64,000 bases of DNA from Methylocella tundrae (GTDB lineage: Bacteria; Pseudomonadota; Alphaproteobacteria; Rhizobiales; Beijerinckiaceae). The position numbers were made by a program, and so were the translations under genes. The stretch spans positions 1-64,000 of the forward strand of contig NZ_CP139088.1 in NCBI RefSeq assembly GCF_038024855.1, read 5' to 3'. The notes under the pieces are model-generated. The model had not been told where the DNA came from and did not search any database. It was given only the letters and a program-made list of their open reading frames with translations. Shown piece by piece: positions 61,295-64,000 of the stretch. Each line of letters opens with the position of its first letter. The stretch's first letter is position 1.

Positions 61295-61603
61295 ATGAAT
61301 TTAGATGAACTTGCATCGCGGGCCGGCAACGCCGAGATCTTCCTCAAGGCGCTCGCCAATCGCCATCGGCTTATGATCCTTTGCGAGCTGCACAAAGGCG
61401 AGCAGTCGGTTGGCGTGCTGCATGGAGCGATCGGCCTCAGCCAGTCCGCTTTGTCGCAGCATCTTGCCCGGCTGCGCGAGGACGAGCTCGTCACGACGCG
61501 GCGCGAGTCCCAGATGATCTATTATTCGCTGGCGAGCAAGGAGGCCAACGAGGTCATCGCGCTGCTTTACGACCTGTTCTGCGCGCCGGGGCGCCAAGGA
61601 TGA
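61295..61603 (+). CDS. ArsR-family regulator, BigR/SqrR-like (copy 2)
   Basis: A 102-residue paralogue of copy 1 in opposite orientation. The N-terminal Cys (RLMILCELHKGEQ) and the Cys in LYDLFCAPGRQG are kept, but the second C-terminal Cys of copy 1 (SPGCK) is gone. It is divergent from the RND adaptor and probably represses it; the rhodanese gene follows 102 bases downstream on the same strand. The start has no ribosome-binding site. Confidence 0.88.
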   Translation: MNLDELASRAGNAEIFLKALANRHRLMILCELHKGEQSVGVLHGAIGLSQSALSQHLARLREDELVTTRRESQMIYYSLASKEANEVIALLYDLFCAPGRQG

Positions 61604-61705
61604 GACCTCGATCATGTGCGTCGCCTCGCTGTCGTGACCTGCACCGGACAAAGGCGGCGGACGCGAAATCATAGTCTGCCTGACCCCGCTCAAAGGAGTA
61701 TTTTG

Positions 61706-62053
61706 ATGTTCTCAGGTTTATTTGCCAAGCGCCCGACGGGCCCCGATGCGACAACCATAGAGCACGAGGCCCTCAAGGAGGCGCTAAAAGGCGGCGCCTG
61801 CGTCCTCGTCGACGTTCGCGAGCCCCATGAGTATTCCGCGGGCCACATCCCTGGCGCCGTCAACCATCCTTTGTCGCGCTTTGACGCCAAGCATCTGCCG
61901 TCCGGAAAGCCCGTCGTGCTCGTGTGCAAATCCGGCGGGCGTTCGTCGACCGCTTTGCGGCAAGCTCTCGCGAGCGGTCGTCAGGATGTCTGCCATTACC
62001 CCGGCGGCACTCTTGGTTGGCATGCGCGTGGCGGAGAAGTCGTGAAGAAGTAA
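61706..62053 (+). CDS. Rhodanese-domain sulfurtransferase
   Basis: A 115-residue single-domain rhodanese (ATG 61706, AAAGGAG upstream). The substrate loop is CKSGGRS with the catalytic Cys near residue 74, and VDVREPHEYSAGHIPGAVNH is the family N-terminal motif. It likely moves sulfane sulfur formed by the SQR-like enzyme to thiols or other acceptors. It is downstream of ArsR copy 2 and probably regulated with it. Confidence 0.92.
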   Translation: MFSGLFAKRPTGPDATTIEHEALKEALKGGACVLVDVREPHEYSAGHIPGAVNHPLSRFDAKHLPSGKPVVLVCKSGGRSSTALRQALASGRQDVCHYPGGTLGWHARGGEVVKK

Positions 62054-62599
62054 CGAAAGCTCGTCCGCAAGGAATGAGCCTCGGCGCCGGCGAGCGTGTT
62101 CCGGCGCCTTGTTTCGCGCCGCTGCTCAGCGAGGAAATTTGCGCGGGCTCCGCGGTCGTGGACCCCTGCGGAAAGCCCTTGGCGGCTGCGAAATCCCGCA
62201 TTGCGCGGAACAGGCCATCATAATGTCTGCCCCTTGAGGTCGACCGCGCCATGGATGCCCCGGCCGTCTTGCCGCGGCGGTCCGACGGCCTTATCTTGAA
62301 GTACGCCGCGTTGAGGCGCCTTGGGCGCGTTTCCGTCACGCTGCGTTTCTGGCGAAGCTGATCCAAAGCTCAGACACGCAACCACCGACATGACTGCATC
62401 GGTTGTCTTGCGCAAAAATGCGCCGTGACACCCAGCCAATCATCCTGCTACCAATTCGAGCCGGCCTAACGAACGGCGAAGGATCGCAGCGACCTTGACG
62501 GAACAAAACGCGAAGACGTCCCGGTCCGGCCCTTCGGCGTGAGCGGCGAGCACGATCCATTCCGAGAAAAACGCATCAACTGTTTAAGCGGCGACATCT
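62054..62599. other. 546-base region without a supported gene
   Basis: A minus-strand frame at 62218-62400 (MSVVACLSFGSASPETQRDG onward) ends at a stop, and an overlapping frame continues HYDGLFRAMRDFAAAKGFPQ. Together they might be one frameshifted gene, but no family is recognised and there is no clear ribosome-binding site. The promoter of the Rrf2-type regulator gene should lie near 62520-62590. Confidence 0.4.
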
Positions 62600-63106
62600 A
62601 TGAAACTGACGAGCTACTCCAACTACTGCTTGCGCGTGCTCATGGTCGCCGCGGCCCGGTCGCCCGATCTGACGACGATCCAGGACGTCGCCATCGGATT
62701 TGGCGTCTCGAAGGCGCATCTGGTCAAGTGCGCGCACCAGCTTGGAACCTGGGGGTATTTGGAGACCGTGCGTGGCAACAAGGGCGGCTTTCGCCTGGCG
62801 CGGCCGGCCAACGCCATCCGGCTCGGTGAAGTGATCCGGCGCACGGAAGAGGGATTCGAACTCGTTGAGTGCTTCGACGCGGACACCAACACTTGTCCGC
62901 TCATCGAGAAGTGCAAGCTGAGCATCGCTTTGCGACGGGCGCTGGAGGCCTTCCTCGCAGTTCTCGACGGCATCACATTGGCCGATATCACCACCAACGG
63001 CAACGATCTCCTCACTGTGCTTGACTTGCAGCTCCCGCCCGCCTCGGGGCGGGTCCCGGGCGTCGTCGGGCCAACCGTTCGCCCAGCGCCAGCTCAGCCA
63101 AGATGA
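62600..63106 (+). CDS. Rrf2-family regulator, NsrR-like with three cluster cysteines
   Basis: A 168-residue winged-helix regulator. MKLTSYSNYCLRVLMVAAAR is a typical NsrR/Rrf2 start, KAHLVKCAHQLGTWGYLETV covers the recognition helix, and CFDADTNTCPLIEKCKL holds three cysteines in C-x7-C-x5-C spacing, the iron-sulfur ligands of NsrR. It probably senses nitric oxide or another redox signal. Its target in this window is not evident; the nitrite reductase and sulfide genes are candidates. Confidence 0.85.
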   Translation: MKLTSYSNYCLRVLMVAAARSPDLTTIQDVAIGFGVSKAHLVKCAHQLGTWGYLETVRGNKGGFRLARPANAIRLGEVIRRTEEGFELVECFDADTNTCPLIEKCKLSIALRRALEAFLAVLDGITLADITTNGNDLLTVLDLQLPPASGRVPGVVGPTVRPAPAQPR

Positions 63107-63466
63107 GCGACGCCGGCTCCACCCGAATGCTCGCATAGGCGACCTTGTAGCCGGCGCGCAATCGGCGCCGTCCGGGGCGATCCGTCCAGCCCGAGAATCC
63201 GCGCGATTTGCAGCATAAAAGGACAGATCTGTCGCCGCCGCACGTCATGAGATCGCGCAGCGCCCATTCGTCGCAGAGTTCATTTGCACCGGCCGGATCT
63301 CCAAAGATATATTGACGATATAACTTTGTGTGATTACAAGAGAGTTCGCCGGTCGCCGATGATCGCGGTCGCGGCTGTCGTCACAACGCCACATATGTCC
63401 GGCTCACGATGAAGCCTTCGCCCGGCCTGTGGACTGGCTTTTCCATTCTGCATGGGAGAATCCAAC
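63107..63466. other. 360-base gap before the ferritin-like gene, with a candidate promoter
   Basis: No gene is supported here. TTGACG (63312-63317), 17 bases, then TACAAG (63335-63340) form a plausible sigma-70-type promoter in a short AT-rich patch for the downstream gene at 63467. Confidence 0.5.
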
Positions 63467-63985
63467 ATGCAACATCACATCGAATCGAGTTGCGGCGGCA
63501 ATGGCCGCGGCGGTCGTCGCGCGCAAGGCTGCGCCAGCGTCACAGCTCCCCACGATATTGCGAGCCCGTTGTCGCCGGCGGCCCGAAGCGCGGTCATTGA
63601 GGCGCTGGAGGATGAGTATCACGCGCGCGCCTTCTACCGGGCTATTCTCGAGCGCTTTCCCGGCGCGAAGCCGTTCAGCCATATCGTTGAGGCGGAGAGC
63701 CGTCACGCGGCTGCGCTGGAGCGCGTCCTCGCGGCCTACGCCGTTCCGGTCCCGTCCGACCGGCATGCGGGCAGTGAGGAGATCCGGCGGTCGGTTCCGG
63801 CCGCGCTCGCCTGCGCCTGCGAAATCGCGGCGCAGGCTGAAATCGAGAATGTCAGCCTCTATGAGGATAAGCTTCTTCCGCGCGTCGCCGGCTACCAGGC
63901 GATCGAAAGCGTCTTCAATCGCCTGATGCAAGCATCGCGCGACCGCCACCTGCCGGCGTTCCAGCGGTGCGCCGCGCGAGGCTGA
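63467..63985 (+). CDS. Ferritin-like protein (DUF2202-type)
   Basis: A 172-residue protein (ATG 63467, GGGAGAATCC upstream). After a Gly/His/Cys-rich N-terminus (MQHHIESSCGGNGRGGRRA), the body shows ferritin-like helices with ExxH-type ligands: ALEDEYHARAFYRAILERF, HIVEAESRHAAALERVL and CEIAAQAEIENVSLYEDKL. This fits a di-iron four-helix bundle of the DUF2202 group. Function is unknown; iron or oxidative stress is likely. An alternative start 15 bases upstream is possible. It ends 15 bases before the window edge. Confidence 0.8.
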   Translation: MQHHIESSCGGNGRGGRRAQGCASVTAPHDIASPLSPAARSAVIEALEDEYHARAFYRAILERFPGAKPFSHIVEAESRHAAALERVLAAYAVPVPSDRHAGSEEIRRSVPAALACACEIAAQAEIENVSLYEDKLLPRVAGYQAIESVFNRLMQASRDRHLPAFQRCAARG

Positions 63986-64000
63986 CGCAGCGGCGTCGTC

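Overview
The window looks like the start of a large secondary replicon (megaplasmid or chromid) of an alphaproteobacterium of the Hyphomicrobiales. It opens exactly at the repA start codon of a repABC partition and replication module, and the gene content (GC-rich, Fe/Mo/Cu/S redox enzymes, BigR-type ArsR regulators, a HupE gene beside a broken hypA) fits a Beijerinckiaceae or Methylocystaceae-like host. That placement is inference from gene content only. No tRNA, rRNA, CRISPR array or intact insertion sequence was seen.

Layout. 1-3.7 kb: repA-repB-repC with an antisense counter-transcribed RNA between repB and repC. 4.0-14.2 kb: a small GYD-domain gene, then a complete leftward leucine-catabolism operon, liuA-liuB-liuC-liuD-liuE followed by bkdA1-bkdA2-bkdB. 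It lacks a local E3, transaminase and LiuR. 14.5-20.1 kb: a SulP transporter, a patatin-like lipase and a sedolisin/class 3 lipase fusion protein. 20.5-26.1 kb: a cupin, an FTR1 iron permease with a cupredoxin and an outer-membrane beta-barrel, several small proteins and a LysR regulator. 26.2-35.4 kb: nitrate assimilation, with nasT-nasS, then a sigma-54 promoter and an ANTAR antitermination leader in front of nirB-nirD-nasA-cysG. 35.5-38.7 kb: a degraded zone with a broken hypA, intact hupE, a small secreted protein, palindromic repeats, an enolase 3' fragment and an IS3-family transposase scrap. 38.8-47.2 kb: a multicopper oxidase with C-terminal FG-GAP repeats, a two-subunit xanthine dehydrogenase-family oxidoreductase and an ABC-F protein. 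47.3-50.4 kb: a fluoride-resistance operon (crcB, universal stress protein, enolase) behind a fluoride riboswitch. 50.7-64 kb: modD, then a leftward sulfide/persulfide operon (ArsR, DUF2892, SQR-like, DUF2892, DUF302, DsbA-like, Tat protein, methyltransferase), an RND efflux pair under a second, inverted copy of the same ArsR gene, a rhodanese, an Rrf2/NsrR-like regulator and a ferritin-like protein.

The best-supported regulatory finds are two RNA switches read directly from the sequence. One is the paired hexaloop ANTAR target whose second hairpin overlaps a terminator arm ahead of nirB. The other is a fluoride aptamer whose pseudoknot strand overlaps a terminator-like hairpin ahead of crcB-usp-eno. 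A 3' fragment of the same enolase recurs 9 kb away in the same orientation, so the multicopper oxidase/xanthine dehydrogenase-family/ABC-F block lies between direct repeats. Several modules need molybdenum cofactor (NasA, the xanthine dehydrogenase-family enzyme) and modD is nearby.
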